In this document: positions 53,597 to 63,560 of the stretch, in pieces
Position numbering within the stretch: the first letter of the stretch is position 1
Layout: each line of letters starts with the position of its first letter
NCBI RefSeq assembly: GCF_005930475.1
Contig: NZ_SJEW01000009.1
Location: forward strand, 1 to 64,000
Source: Modestobacter altitudinis
GTDB taxonomy: Bacteria > Actinomycetota > Actinomycetes > Mycobacteriales > Geodermatophilaceae
DNA length: 64,000 nt
Reading direction: 5' to 3'
Position numbers and translations under genes: made by a program
Notes under the pieces: generated by a model
The model's input: only the letters and a program-made list of their open reading frames with translations
What the model was told of the DNA's origin: nothing
The model's database searches: none

Positions 53597-54714
53597 CCGC
53601 CGTCCAGCCCGGCACTGGAGACCAGCCGGTCGACCAGCTCGGGGTAGCTGACGCCGGTGGCCGCCCACATCCGCGGGAACATCGAGATGGGCGTGAACCC
53701 GGGCATCGTGTTGACCTCGTTCACCACCCACCGGTCGGCTCCGGTCGCGGGGTCGGTAGAGAGGAAGAAGTCGACCCGGGCCAGCCCGCGGCAGTCCATC
53801 GCGAGGTAGGCCCGGCGGGAGATCTCCTGCACCGCGGCGGTCTGGGAGGCGGTGAGGTCGGCGGGGACGTCGAACTCGACGGCGTCCTCGAGGTACTTCG
53901 CGTCGAAGTCGTACCACTCGGTGCCCGGCCGCAGCCGGATCTCCGCCGGGAGGCTGGCCTCGGGCTGCCCGCCGCCGGGCCGGGCCAGGACGCCGCACTC
54001 GATCTCCCGGCCGGGGACAGCGGCCTCCACGACCACCTTGCGGTCGACCGCGGCCGCGGTCGCCACCGCCGCGGGGAACTGCGCCCAGTCGGTGACCCGG
54101 GTGATCCCGATGCTGGACCCGGCGCGGGACGGCTTGACGAAGACCGGCAGGCCCAGCCGCTCCCGCGCCGCCTCGTCGAGCACGTCCGGGTCGGGGCAGA
54201 TCGCGCCGCGGGCGTCGCGCAGCACCACGTGGTCGCCCTGCGGGATCCCGGCGGCGGACAGCAGCTTCTTGGTGAACTCCTTGTCCATCGAGGCCGCGCT
54301 GGCGAACACCCCCGAGCCGACGTAGGGCAGCCCGGACATCTCCAGCAGACCCTGGATCGTGCCGTCCTCCCCGTAGGCGCCGTGCAGCACCGGGAAGACG
54401 ACGTCGACCTCGGTGAGCCGACCGATGGCCTGACCGGGCTCCAGCACCGCCAGCCCCCGCCCGGCCGGGTCGCCGACCAGCGAGACGGCGGTGCCGCCGG
54501 TGACCTCGGGCAGCGTGCCGCCCTCGATGGCCAGCGCCGCGCCGTCGTGCAGCACCCACCGGCCGTCCCGGGCGATGCCCACCGGCACCACCTCGTAGCG
54601 CTCCGGGTCCAGCGCGGCGAGCACGCTCCCGGCCGACACGCAGGAGATCGCGTGCTCCGCGCTCCGCCCGCCGAAGACGACTGCCACCCTGGTCCTGCGC
54701 GCCTCGCCGGTCAT
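53593..54714 (-). CDS. ddl: D-alanine-D-alanine ligase
   Basis: Ddl makes D-Ala-D-Ala for peptidoglycan. The 373-residue ATP-grasp protein has RVAVVFGGRSAEHAISCVSA, FPVLHGAYGEDGTIQGLLE, VFVKPSRAGSSIGITRV and VNEVNTMPGFTPISMFP. The His/Gly-rich HGAYGEDG loop and the Mg-binding VNEVN are intact. It starts with ATG at 54714, 11 bp after the PLP enzyme gene. Confidence 0.96.
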   Translation of the reverse strand: MTGEARRTRVAVVFGGRSAEHAISCVSAGSVLAALDPERYEVVPVGIARDGRWVLHDGAALAIEGGTLPEVTGGTAVSLVGDPAGRGLAVLEPGQAIGRLTEVDVVFPVLHGAYGEDGTIQGLLEMSGLPYVGSGVFASAASMDKEFTKKLLSAAGIPQGDHVVLRDARGAICPDPDVLDEAARERLGLPVFVKPSRAGSSIGITRVTDWAQFPAAVATAAAVDRKVVVEAAVPGREIECGVLARPGGGQPEASLPAEIRLRPGTEWYDFDAKYLEDAVEFDVPADLTASQTAAVQEISRRAYLAMDCRGLARVDFFLSTDPATGADRWVVNEVNTMPGFTPISMFPRMWAATGVSYPELVDRLVSSAGLDGG

Positions 54715-54725
54715 CGCCGCCGACC

Positions 54726-55886
54726 CTAGCCGAGCGCCGCGAGGGCCGAGGTGAGGTCCGCGACGAGGTCGGCGGTGTCCTCGATCCCGCAGGAGAAGCG
54801 GACGAACCCCGCCGGGACGGCGTCTCCGCCCCACTGGGCGCGCCGGTCGATCGTGGTGTGCACGCCACCGAAGCTGGTCGCGGCGAGCAGCAGCCGGCTG
54901 CTGGCGACCAGCCGCTGCACGGCTGCGGAGTCGGCGAGCTCGGCGGAGACGACGCCGTTCGGGCGGAGCATCTGGGTGGTCGCCAGCGCGTACGACGGGT
55001 CGCCGGGCCGCCACGGCCACCGGACCCCGCTGACCGCGGGGTGCCCGGCGAGCAGCTCGGTGAGGGCGGCGGCGTTGGCGGCCTGCCGGGCCAGCCGCAG
55101 GTCCAGGGTGCTCATCGACCGGTGGGCCAGCCAGGCCTCGAACGGGCCCGGGGTGTTGCCGGTGGTCTTCCGCCAGGCCGCGATCCGGGTGTTCAGCTCC
55201 CGGCCGGTGTCGGTGCGAGCGCTGCTCACGTGCCCGAGCAGGACGTCGCTGTGCCCGGTCAGCGCCTTGGTGTCCGACCCGAGGGTGAGGTCCGCCCCGA
55301 GCGCCAGCGGGCGCTGGCCGATCGGCGAGGCGGTGGTGTTGTCGACCGCCAGCACCGCTCCGGCGGCCGTGGTGGCCCGGGCGACCGCGGCGATGTCGCA
55401 GACGTCCAGCTGCGGGTTGCTCGGGGTCTCCAGCAGCACCAGCCGGACGCCGTCGAGGTCCCCGCGGGCGGCGACGGCCTCGATCTCCAGGGTCGGCACC
55501 AGGTCGACCTGCAGGCCGAAGCGCTCGAGCTCGTCGCGGGCCAGCACCCGGGTCGCGTAGTAGCCGTCCGAGGGCAGCACCACCCGGTCACCGGGGCGCA
55601 CCAGGGCCAGCACGGCGGAGCTGATGGCCGCCATGCCGGTGGCGAAGGACAGGCAGTCGCCGCCGTCCAGCTCGCCGACGGCCCGCTCGAAGACCCGCAG
55701 CGTCGGGTTGTCCGGCCGGGCGTACCCGTCGGCGCCCTGCCAGCCCGGCGGCTGGTCGCCGAGGTGGTACGGCGCGGCGAACACCGGGGAGGGGCGCAGC
55801 GGGGTGCCCGGCACCGCCGGGTCGTCGCCGGCGTGGACCAGCCGGGTCCCGTCCCCGAGCTCGGCGGGCAGGTCGGGGGTGCTCAC
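54726..55886 (-). CDS. Cys/Met-metabolism PLP-dependent enzyme (cystathionine gamma-lyase/synthase-like)
   Basis: The 386-residue aminotransferase-fold enzyme has the PLP lysine in GSDTKALTGHSDV, FATGMAAISSAVLALVRPGD and VLLETPSNPQLDVCDIAAVA, with AVDNTTASPIGQRPLALGAD. It could be a cystathionine gamma-lyase or gamma-synthase; sequence cannot separate these. The GTG at 55886 has GGAGGA about 7 nt upstream. Genes downstream are ddl and a possible lipoprotein. Confidence 0.88.
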   Translation of the reverse strand: MSTPDLPAELGDGTRLVHAGDDPAVPGTPLRPSPVFAAPYHLGDQPPGWQGADGYARPDNPTLRVFERAVGELDGGDCLSFATGMAAISSAVLALVRPGDRVVLPSDGYYATRVLARDELERFGLQVDLVPTLEIEAVAARGDLDGVRLVLLETPSNPQLDVCDIAAVARATTAAGAVLAVDNTTASPIGQRPLALGADLTLGSDTKALTGHSDVLLGHVSSARTDTGRELNTRIAAWRKTTGNTPGPFEAWLAHRSMSTLDLRLARQAANAAALTELLAGHPAVSGVRWPWRPGDPSYALATTQMLRPNGVVSAELADSAAVQRLVASSRLLLAATSFGGVHTTIDRRAQWGGDAVPAGFVRFSCGIEDTADLVADLTSALAALG

Positions 55887-55923
55887 GAACGGTCCTCCAG
55901 GGGGTCTGAGCGACCCGGGAGGT

Positions 55924-56919
55924 CTACTCGGGCTTCGCTTCTCTGGACATCATCTCGCGCACCATCTGGGCGGCCGACTCCCCCTCGTGGCAGACCCGCA
56001 CCACGGCCTCGGTGATCGGCACGTCGACCCCGTGCGCGCGGGCCAGGTCCAGCACCGAGCGGCAGGTCTTGACCCCCTCGGCGGTCTGCTTGGTGATCTC
56101 CAGGACCTCGGCCACCGACATGCCCTGGCCCAGGTGCTCCCCGAAGGTCCGGTTCCGCGACAGCGGTGAGGAGCACGTCGCGACCAGGTCACCGAGGCCG
56201 GCCAGGCCGGCGAAGGTGGTCACGTCGGCGCCCAGCGCCATGCCCAGCCGGGCGGTCTCGGCGAGGCCGCGGGTGATCAGCGAGGCCCGCGTGTTGTCCC
56301 CGAAGCCCAGCCCGGTGGCGACCCCGCAGGCCAGCGCGATCACGTTCTTGACCGCGCCGCCGAGCTCGCAGCCGACCAGGTCGGGATTGGTGTAGGGCCG
56401 GAAGTACGGGGTGCCGCAGGCGGCCTGCAGCAGCTCCGCACGCTCGGTGTCCGAGCAGGCGATGACCGTCGCCGAGGGCTGCTCCTCGGCGATCTCCCGG
56501 GCCAGGTTCGGCCCGGACAGCGCGGCGACCCGGTCCGCGCCGGCGCCGGTCACCTCGCAGATGACCTCGCTCATCCGCTTGGTGGTGCCGAGCTCGACGC
56601 CCTTCATCAAGGACAGCAGCGAGGCCTCGGGCGGCAGCAGCGGCGCCCAGCCGGCCAGGTTGTCCCGCAACGTCTGGCTCGGCACGGCGAGCACGACGAC
56701 GTCCGCGCCGTCCAGCGCCTCGGCGGCGTCGACGGTGGCCCGCACAGCGGTGGGCAGCCGCACGCCGGGCAGGTAGTCGGCGTTCTGCCGGGTCCGCGCG
56801 ATCGTCTCGACCAGCTCGGGACGGCGGGCGTGCAGGGACACCGAGCAGCCGGCGTCGGCCAGCACCTTGGCGAAGGTCGTGCCCCAGGAGCCCGCGCCGA
56901 GCACCGCGGCCCGGGTCAT
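55924..56919 (-). CDS. gpsA: Glycerol-3-phosphate dehydrogenase [NAD(P)+]
   Basis: GpsA supplies sn-glycerol-3-phosphate for phospholipids. The 331-residue product has the Rossmann start [38 protein letters not shown], the catalytic Lys region [19 protein letters not shown] and [18 protein letters not shown]. Its ATG overlaps the plsC stop (ATGA), coupling it to acyl transfer to the same precursor. Confidence 0.96.
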   Translation of the reverse strand: MTRAAVLGAGSWGTTFAKVLADAGCSVSLHARRPELVETIARTRQNADYLPGVRLPTAVRATVDAAEALDGADVVVLAVPSQTLRDNLAGWAPLLPPEASLLSLMKGVELGTTKRMSEVICEVTGAGADRVAALSGPNLAREIAEEQPSATVIACSDTERAELLQAACGTPYFRPYTNPDLVGCELGGAVKNVIALACGVATGLGFGDNTRASLITRGLAETARLGMALGADVTTFAGLAGLGDLVATCSSPLSRNRTFGEHLGQGMSVAEVLEITKQTAEGVKTCRSVLDLARAHGVDVPITEAVVRVCHEGESAAQMVREMMSREAKPE

Positions 56920-57695
56920 GCCACCTCCCCGGGGAGCGCCGGGCGCTCCGGCCGGGGGGCGAACTCGACGGGTGGGCGCTCCTGGCGGAGCTCGCCGAGC
57001 TGGTCCCGGACCCGGGTCATCAGCAGGTCGGTCACCTCGCGGAGCAGCTCCGGGGTGAGCGGCTGCCCGGCGCGCACCCGGGACCGCTGGGCGGAGAGGT
57101 CGACCGGTTCGCCGACCAGGTAGTCCGCCGGCGTCCGCAGCCGCAGGTGCAGCCGCTTGGTGTGGTAGTCGTGCACGAGCTGCGGCCCCCACTGGGCGAC
57201 GGGCAGGACGACGGCATCGGTGGTCAGCGCCAGCCGCGCCACGCCGGACCGGGCCTGCATCGGCCACCAGCCGGGGTCGCGGGTCACCGAGCCCTCGGGG
57301 TAGATGACGACGAGCTCACCGGCGTCGAGCTGGGCCTTGGCGGCGTGCACCGAGGACATCGCGGCGTTGGTGCCCCGGGAGACCGGGATCTGCCCGGCGG
57401 CGCGCAGGATCGTGCCGGCCGGACCGGTGAACACCGACTCCTTGGCCAGGAAGTGCGGCACCCGGCCGCCGTCCCACACCAGCCGGGCGCAGGCGATCGG
57501 GTCGAGCACCGAGACGTGGTTGGCGACCAGCAGCACCCCGCCGGTGGGCGGGATGCGGTCCGCGTGCCGGTACCGCAGCCGGAACAGGAGCGAGGCCAGC
57601 GGGTACACGACCAGGACGCAGAACCGGAACGCCCAGCTGATCGGGCGGCGGGTGACCCGGCGCGGTGGGCGCGGGACGAGCAGCTCCTGCGGCAC
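56916..57695 (-). CDS. plsC: 1-acyl-sn-glycerol-3-phosphate acyltransferase (PlsC-like)
   Basis: The 259-residue membrane-associated acyltransferase has the NHX4D motif ([14 protein letters not shown]), [13 protein letters not shown] and [13 protein letters not shown]. It would make phosphatidate from lysophosphatidate. An N-terminal hydrophobic stretch ([19 protein letters not shown]) anchors it. The GTG at 57695 has a textbook GGAGGAGG upstream. It is coupled to gpsA; a possible 16-residue uORF precedes it. Confidence 0.92.
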   Translation of the reverse strand: MPQELLVPRPPRRVTRRPISWAFRFCVLVVYPLASLLFRLRYRHADRIPPTGGVLLVANHVSVLDPIACARLVWDGGRVPHFLAKESVFTGPAGTILRAAGQIPVSRGTNAAMSSVHAAKAQLDAGELVVIYPEGSVTRDPGWWPMQARSGVARLALTTDAVVLPVAQWGPQLVHDYHTKRLHLRLRTPADYLVGEPVDLSAQRSRVRAGQPLTPELLREVTDLLMTRVRDQLGELRQERPPVEFAPRPERPALPGEVA

Positions 57696-57713
57696 CTGGC
57701 ACCTCCTCCGTGA

Positions 57714-57764
57714 TCAGGGTCCGCCGGTCCTGGGCAGGACGCCGGCGTGGGTGACCTCGCTCAT
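57714..57764 (-). CDS. Possible 16-residue leader peptide/uORF before plsC
   Basis: ATG at 57764 with GGAGGG about 7 nt upstream encodes MSEVTHAGVLPRTGGP and stops 18 bp before the plsC start. A good ribosome site, the position just upstream of plsC and a terminal LPRTGG raise interest. At this GC short ORFs arise by chance, and nothing proves translation. Confidence 0.35.
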   Translation of the reverse strand: MSEVTHAGVLPRTGGP

Positions 57765-57822
57765 GATGTTGCCCTCCGCGCGGCCGGCGCCCGCACCTGC
57801 CCCCGCGCGAGGGCGGTGTCGC

Positions 57823-59352
57823 TCAGTCCAGCGACCCGCTGCGGTGCGTCCAGCGACCGGCGACCAGCGTGCCCAGGACCTCCGTCGTCCGCAGCCCACC
57901 GGCACCGTCGCGGGCCAGCACCGCGGCCGGCGGCTCGGCCACCACGACCAGGTCGGCGACGTCGCCGACCCGCACCGCGCGGCGGCCGCCGCTGGCGGCG
58001 GCGAGCGCGACGTCGAGGCCCAGGTGCTGCTCGGGGTGCCAGGCGGCACGGCCGTCCAGCGACCGGTGGACGGCGCTGGCGATCCCGTCCCAGGGGTCCA
58101 GCGGCGCCACCGGCGCGTCGGAGCCCAGCACCAGCTCCGCCCCGGCGTCCACCAGCGCGCGGTACGGGAAGGCCCACCCGGTCGCACCGGCCCAGTGCTG
58201 GTCGGCGGCGTCCCGGTCGTCGACGGCGTGCCGCGGCTGGACGCTGGCCGCCACCCCGAGCCGGGCGAAGCGCGGCAGGTCGTCGGGGTGCACCTGCTGG
58301 GCGTGCTCGATCCGGCCGGTGCAGCCGGCGGCAGCGAACCCGTCGAGCGCGACGCCTGTCGCCCGGTCACCGATCGCGTGCACCGCCAGGTCCAGCCCGG
58401 CCGAGGCCGCCCGGCGCAGCAGCCGCTCCAGCTCGGGCAACGGCGTGCGCAGCACCCCGTGGGGGCGCGGGCCGGCGGCCCCGGGGTAGGCGTGCGTGCA
58501 GAAGGCGGTGCGGGTGCCCAGCGATCCGTCGACGAAGACCTTGACCGGGCCCAGCCGCAGCCGGTCGGCGGCGACCGGGTCGGTCACGCCCGGGAGCGGG
58601 TCACCGCTGCGCAGCCCGGCGGCGATCGTCTGCTCCAACCGGTCGACCCACACCCCGGCAGCCACCCGCAGCGGCGGCCCGCCGGGCTGCCGCGCGGCCC
58701 GGCGTCGCCAGCTGGTCAGCGGGTCGCCGTACTCGAGGTCCACGACGGCGGTCACCCCACGGGAGGCGGCGGCCGCGGCTGCCTCGAGCACCCAGCCGTC
58801 CAGCACGGCAGGGCCGACCGCACCGGCCCGGGCCATCAGCTCCATGGCCTCCTGCTCCACCACGACACCGTCCGGGCTGGTCAGCGCGAAGCGGTGCACC
58901 GCCACCGAGCTGCACCACGCGGTGTGCAGGTCGCCGCTGGCCAGCACGACCGCCCGGCCCGGCAGCACGTCGTCGAGCAGCGCCGCGCACGGCACGTCCG
59001 GCCACAGCGCGTCCCGGAACCCGTGCCCGACCACCACCGAGTCCGGCTCCACGGCGGCACCGCGGACGGCGGCAGCGAGCAGCGCGGCCGCCTCGGCGGC
59101 CGACCGGGTCGCGGAGACGTCGATCCGGCGGCGGGTGGCGGCCCACTGCTCCAGGTGGACGTGCGCGTCGACCAGCCCGGGCAGCAGGACGGCGCCGTCG
59201 AGGTCCACGACCTCGGTGCCGGCCGGCAGCCCGGGCAGTCCCGGGGCGCCGGCGGCGAGGTCGTCGGCGATCGCGGTCACCCGACCGCCGCCGAGCAGCA
59301 CGTCCCGCACCGCCGCGCCCAGTCGGGCCCGGCGCAGCAGCACCGCGCTCAC
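57823..59352 (-). CDS. YtcJ-like amidohydrolase
   Basis: The 509-residue amidohydrolase shows the metal motif LLPGLVDAHVHLEQWAA, the YtcJ-type catalytic region GPVKVFVDGSLGTRTAFC, the His pair in DLAVHAIGDRA and IEHAQQVHPDDL. GSDAPVAPLDPW contains the metal Asp. The family hydrolyses varied amides or ureido compounds, and no substrate is indicated. The GTG overlaps the serine hydrolase stop (GTGA), so the two form a pair. Confidence 0.88.
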   Translation of the reverse strand: MSAVLLRRARLGAAVRDVLLGGGRVTAIADDLAAGAPGLPGLPAGTEVVDLDGAVLLPGLVDAHVHLEQWAATRRRIDVSATRSAAEAAALLAAAVRGAAVEPDSVVVGHGFRDALWPDVPCAALLDDVLPGRAVVLASGDLHTAWCSSVAVHRFALTSPDGVVVEQEAMELMARAGAVGPAVLDGWVLEAAAAAASRGVTAVVDLEYGDPLTSWRRRAARQPGGPPLRVAAGVWVDRLEQTIAAGLRSGDPLPGVTDPVAADRLRLGPVKVFVDGSLGTRTAFCTHAYPGAAGPRPHGVLRTPLPELERLLRRAASAGLDLAVHAIGDRATGVALDGFAAAGCTGRIEHAQQVHPDDLPRFARLGVAASVQPRHAVDDRDAADQHWAGATGWAFPYRALVDAGAELVLGSDAPVAPLDPWDGIASAVHRSLDGRAAWHPEQHLGLDVALAAASGGRRAVRVGDVADLVVVAEPPAAVLARDGAGGLRTTEVLGTLVAGRWTHRSGSLD

Positions 59353-60758
59353 CGGGCGACCTGCGCCGCCCGCCGCGCCCGGAAGACGTCGAGGGGCCAG
59401 CTGGAGATGCCGCCGGCGCGCACCCGGCTCACCGTCCCGTCCGCCGCCCACTCGTACTCCACGGTCTCCCCCGGGCTGCCGAAGCCGGGAACCGTCTCCA
59501 GCCGGAGAGTGTCCGGGCCCTCCACGGTCAGCTCGGCGCGCTCCTCGGTCGGCTCGGGCGCGCTCGGGTGCAGCAGCACCAGCCGGCCGCCGAGCAGCGC
59601 GACGTCGGTGGTGCCCCACAGGTTGGCGAACCGGCCGGTGTAGCGCGCCAGCTCCTCGGCCGGCGGCTGGTCGACGCCCTCCGGCGCCGCCAGCGCGAGG
59701 TCCAGCAGCGCGTACAGCCCACGGGCCAGGGCGTCGGCGGGGCCGTCGACGGCGTTGGTCAGCACGCTGACCACCACCTGTCCCACCGGGTCGATCCAGG
59801 TGCGGGTGATGTGCCCGGGGTAGCCGCCGCTGTGCCCGACGAGCTCCCGCTCGCCGAGGGTGCGCAGGTCCATCCCCAGCCCGTAGTACCGGGGGTCGCC
59901 GCCGTGGGCCCGGATCTCGGACTCGCGGCGGCGCATCAGCCGCTTGCTGCCCTCGGTGAGCAGCGCGGGGTCCCCGGCGAAGTGCGCGGCGCCGAAGGTG
60001 GTCAGGTCCCGCGCGGTGGACCAGAAGCCGGTGGCCGAGGCCATCGCCCGGGTGTCGACGTGCGGGATGGTCGCGCGCTCGTCCTCGCCGTCCAGCAGGC
60101 CGGTGTGCCCGGCGGCGTACTCCTCCGCCCGGGCCGGGTCCCACTCCGGGCCGGTGTCGACCAGGCCGAGCCGGTCGAGCACGGCGGCCTGCACGTGCGC
60201 GGCGTACCCGGTCCCGGTGACCGCCTCGATCGCCAGCCCCAGCAGCGAGTAGCCGATGTTGGAGTACTTGAAGTGCTCGTTGCGGTCGAGCACCGCGCCG
60301 TCGTCCGTGGCCGTGCGCAGCAGCAGCGCCTCGTCCGGGAAGGGCTGCAGCAGCTGCCAGTGGTCGTTGTCCCGGCCGTCGCGGACGACGCCGCCCTGGT
60401 GGCCGAGCAGCTCGCGCACGGTGACCTCGGCCAGGCCGGTGCCGGTCAGCGCGGGCACGAGCGAGGCGATCGGGTCGTCGAGCCGGAGCCGGCCGTCCTC
60501 GACCAGCTGCAGGACGGCGGTGGCGGTGAACGTCTTGGAGTGCGAGGCGATCCGGAACAGGTGCGCAGGGGTCAGCGGCGCGCCGGTGTCCAGGTCGGCG
60601 ACGCCCAGCGCGGTGTCCAACACCAGCCGGTCCCCCACCCGGACGGCGGCCTGCACCCCGGGGACCCGCAACCGGCGGCGCTGGTGTTCCAGCCAGGACT
60701 CCAGGTAGGGCGCGGCGGCCGCGGCCACCTCGGCGGTGCGGGCGGGGTCGGGCTGCAT
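59349..60758 (-). CDS. Serine hydrolase of the beta-lactamase/penicillin-binding (class C) fold
   Basis: The 469-residue protein has the SxxK motif as RIASHSKTFTATAVLQLVED, the YxN equivalent YSNIGYSLLGLAIEA, and GHSGGYPGHITRTW near the third box. It lacks a signal peptide, so the product is probably cytosolic and acts on a peptide or ester rather than on wall penicillin targets. It is coupled to the amidohydrolase, so they may act in one degradation path. Divergent from cofC. Confidence 0.88.
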   Translation of the reverse strand: MQPDPARTAEVAAAAAPYLESWLEHQRRRLRVPGVQAAVRVGDRLVLDTALGVADLDTGAPLTPAHLFRIASHSKTFTATAVLQLVEDGRLRLDDPIASLVPALTGTGLAEVTVRELLGHQGGVVRDGRDNDHWQLLQPFPDEALLLRTATDDGAVLDRNEHFKYSNIGYSLLGLAIEAVTGTGYAAHVQAAVLDRLGLVDTGPEWDPARAEEYAAGHTGLLDGEDERATIPHVDTRAMASATGFWSTARDLTTFGAAHFAGDPALLTEGSKRLMRRRESEIRAHGGDPRYYGLGMDLRTLGERELVGHSGGYPGHITRTWIDPVGQVVVSVLTNAVDGPADALARGLYALLDLALAAPEGVDQPPAEELARYTGRFANLWGTTDVALLGGRLVLLHPSAPEPTEERAELTVEGPDTLRLETVPGFGSPGETVEYEWAADGTVSRVRAGGISSWPLDVFRARRAAQVAR

Positions 60759-60807
60759 GCGCGGGTGCTCCTCGCGGGACGGGTCGGCGGTGTGCTGAGC
60801 TTGTCAG

Positions 60808-61470
60808 GTGCAACGGTGGTCGGTCGTCGTCCCGGCCAAGAGGCTGGTCGCGGCGAAGACCCGGCTGACCCCGCTGACCGCGGCGCTCGGGGACGCACTG
60901 CCCGCCGGGCACCGGGACCTGGTCCTGGCGCTGCTGGCCGACACCGTCGCCGCGGCGCTGGCCAGCCCGGCGGTCGCGGGGGTCCTGGTGGTGACCGACG
61001 AGCCGCAGGCCGCCGCCCTGGTCACCGGGCTCGGTGCACGCACCGTCCGGGACGAGCCGGACGCCGGCCTGAACGCGGCGCTCGCCCACGGCGCCCGGCA
61101 GGCCCGCGCCACCGCCGGCGGTCCGGTCGCGGCGCTCTCCTCCGACCTGCCGGCCCTCCGCCCAGCCGAGCTCACCGAGGCCCTGCAGGCCGCGGGCGCG
61201 GTGCCCCGGGCCTTCGTCGCCGACGAGCTGGGCAGCGGGACGACGCTGCTGGCCGCCCGCGACGGCGAGCTGGACCCGCTCTTCGGCCGGGGGTCGGCCG
61301 CCGCGCACGCCGCGGGCGGGGCGCTCCCGCTGGCCGGTGACTGGCCTGGCCTGCGCCAGGACGTGGACACGCCCGCCGACCTGCAGGCGGCCTGCTGGAT
61401 CGGGGCCGGCCCGCGGACCACCGCTTTCCTCCGGTCCGCTGCCGTGTCCATCTCCTGGACACCTCCGTGA
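60808..61470 (+). CDS. cofC: 2-phospho-L-lactate/phosphoenolpyruvate guanylyltransferase (CofC/FbiD)
   Basis: CofC (FbiD) activates the precursor for coenzyme F420. The 220-residue nucleotidyltransferase shows [51 protein letters not shown] and the metal-binding [13 protein letters not shown]. It starts GTG at 60808 and is linked to ppk as in mycobacteria (Rv2983-ppk). Other F420 genes are not in this window. The last residues overlap the ppk start. Confidence 0.93.
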   Translation: MQRWSVVVPAKRLVAAKTRLTPLTAALGDALPAGHRDLVLALLADTVAAALASPAVAGVLVVTDEPQAAALVTGLGARTVRDEPDAGLNAALAHGARQARATAGGPVAALSSDLPALRPAELTEALQAAGAVPRAFVADELGSGTTLLAARDGELDPLFGRGSAAAHAAGGALPLAGDWPGLRQDVDTPADLQAACWIGAGPRTTAFLRSAAVSISWTPP

Positions 61471-63560
61471 GGCAGGATCGTCCTGTGCCCGACGCCCCCT
61501 CGCCGCTGCCCGCCGACCGGTTCCTCAACCGGGAGCTGTCCTGGCTGGACTTCAACAGCCGTGTGCTGGAACTGGCCGAGGACGAGGACCTGCCGCTGCT
61601 CGAGCGGGTCAAGTTCCTGTCCATCTTCGCCAGCAACCTCGACGAGTTCTTCATGGTCCGCATCGCCGGGCTCAAGCGCCGGCAGAGCACCGGGCTCAGC
61701 GTCCGCTCCCCCGACGGGCTGACCATCCGCGAGCAGCTGGCCCGGGTGACCGAGCGGACCCAGGACCTCGTCCACCGGCACGCCAGCGTCTTCGACAAGG
61801 ACGTCGCGCCGCGGCTGGTGGAGCAGGGCATCCGGATCGTGCACTGGTCCGACCTCGGCGAGGCCGACGCGATGCGGCTGCGCGAGTACTTCCGGGACCA
61901 GGTCTTCCCGGTGCTCACCCCGCTGGCCGTCGACCCCGCGCACCCCTTCCCCTACATCAGCGGGCTGTCGCTGAACCTCGCCGTCTCGGTGCGCGACCCG
62001 GAGACCGGCGCCCCGCGGTTCGCCCGGGTGAAGGTGCCCAACAACGTGCCCCGGTTCATCCCGGTGGCGGCGGCCGGCGCGGCGGCCACCGACCGCGAGG
62101 CGGTGTTCCTGCCGCTCGAGGACCTCATCGCCGCGCACCTGACCGCGCTGTTCCCCGGCCTCGACGTGATCGACCACCACCTGTTCCGGGTCACCCGCAA
62201 CGCCGACCTCGAGGTGGAGGAGGACCGCGACGAGGACCTCCTGCAGGCACTGGAGCGCGAGCTGGCCCAGCGCCGCTTCGGCCCCGCGGTGCGGCTGGAG
62301 GTCACCGAGTCCATCGACCCGCAGATCCTCGACGTGCTGGTGCACGAGCTGGAGATCAGCCCGGCCGACGTCGTCTCGGTGCCCGGGCTGCTGGACCTCG
62401 CGTCGCTGATGGCGCTCTACGACCTCGACCGGCCCGAGCTCAAGGACGAGCCGTTCGTCCCGGCGACCCACCCGCGGCTGAGCGAGGGCGAGACCCCCAA
62501 GAGCGTCTTCGCCACGCTGCGCGAGGGCGACGTGCTCCTGCACCACCCCTACGACTCCTTCGCCACCAGCGTGCAGCGGTTCATCGAGCAGGCCGCGGCC
62601 GACCCGAACGTGCTGGCGATCAAGCAGACGCTGTACCGCACCTCGGGTGACTCACCGATCGTCGCGGCGCTCATCGAGGCGGCCCAGGCCGGCAAGCAGG
62701 TCGTCGTCCTGGTCGAGATCAAGGCCCGTTTCGACGAGGAGGCCAACATCAGCTGGGCCCGCTCCCTGGAGCGCGCCGGGTGCCACGTCGTCTACGGCCT
62801 GGTCGGCCTGAAGACGCACTGCAAGACCGCACTGGTGGTGCGGATGGAGAACGGCGTGATCCGCCGGTACTGCCACATCGGCACCGGCAACTACAACCCC
62901 AAGACGGCCCGCATCTACGAGGACGTCGGCATCCTGACCGCCGACCCGCGGGTGGGTGCCGACCTCACCGATCTGTTCAACACCCTCACCGGCTACTCCC
63001 GGCAGACCACCTACCGCTCGCTGCTGGTCGCTCCGCACAGCATCCGCACCGGGCTGCTGGAGAAGATCCGTCGCGAGGCGCGGCACGTCGCCGAGGGCAA
63101 GCCCGCGGGCATCCGGATCAAGGTCAACTCCCTGGTCGACGAGCAGCTCATCGACGCGCTCTACCAGGCGTCGCAGGACGGCGTCCCGGTGGAGCTGGTC
63201 ATCCGCGGCATCTGCACGCTCCGGCCGGGGGTGCCTGGGCTGAGCGAGAACATCAAGGTCCGCTCCATCGTCGGGCGGTTCCTGGAGCACTCGCGGGTGC
63301 TGCACTTCGCCAACGCCGGGACGCCGGAGTGGTGGCTGGGCAGCGCCGACCTCATGCACCGCAACCTGGACCGCCGGGTCGAGGTGCTGCTGCGGGTCAA
63401 CGACCCCGCAGCGCAGCGGCAGCTGCAGCGGGTCTTCGACCTGGACATGGCGCCGGACGTGCGCAGCTGGCAGCTGGCCGGCGACGCGAGCTGGACCCGC
63501 ACCGGCGACCGGAACTCGCAAGCGGAGCTGCTCGCCCTGCGGGGTGAGAGCACTGGCTGA
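61467..63560 (+). CDS. ppk: Polyphosphate kinase
   Basis: PPK1 makes and uses inorganic polyphosphate. The 697-residue product has [60 protein letters not shown], the phosphohistidine motif [17 protein letters not shown] and [20 protein letters not shown]. The GTG at 61467 overlaps the cofC stop; an alternative GTG at 61485 has a better-spaced AGGA and would remove six residues. The end overlaps mutT1 by 17 bp. Confidence 0.96.
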   Translation: MRQDRPVPDAPSPLPADRFLNRELSWLDFNSRVLELAEDEDLPLLERVKFLSIFASNLDEFFMVRIAGLKRRQSTGLSVRSPDGLTIREQLARVTERTQDLVHRHASVFDKDVAPRLVEQGIRIVHWSDLGEADAMRLREYFRDQVFPVLTPLAVDPAHPFPYISGLSLNLAVSVRDPETGAPRFARVKVPNNVPRFIPVAAAGAAATDREAVFLPLEDLIAAHLTALFPGLDVIDHHLFRVTRNADLEVEEDRDEDLLQALERELAQRRFGPAVRLEVTESIDPQILDVLVHELEISPADVVSVPGLLDLASLMALYDLDRPELKDEPFVPATHPRLSEGETPKSVFATLREGDVLLHHPYDSFATSVQRFIEQAAADPNVLAIKQTLYRTSGDSPIVAALIEAAQAGKQVVVLVEIKARFDEEANISWARSLERAGCHVVYGLVGLKTHCKTALVVRMENGVIRRYCHIGTGNYNPKTARIYEDVGILTADPRVGADLTDLFNTLTGYSRQTTYRSLLVAPHSIRTGLLEKIRREARHVAEGKPAGIRIKVNSLVDEQLIDALYQASQDGVPVELVIRGICTLRPGVPGLSENIKVRSIVGRFLEHSRVLHFANAGTPEWWLGSADLMHRNLDRRVEVLLRVNDPAAQRQLQRVFDLDMAPDVRSWQLAGDASWTRTGDRNSQAELLALRGESTG

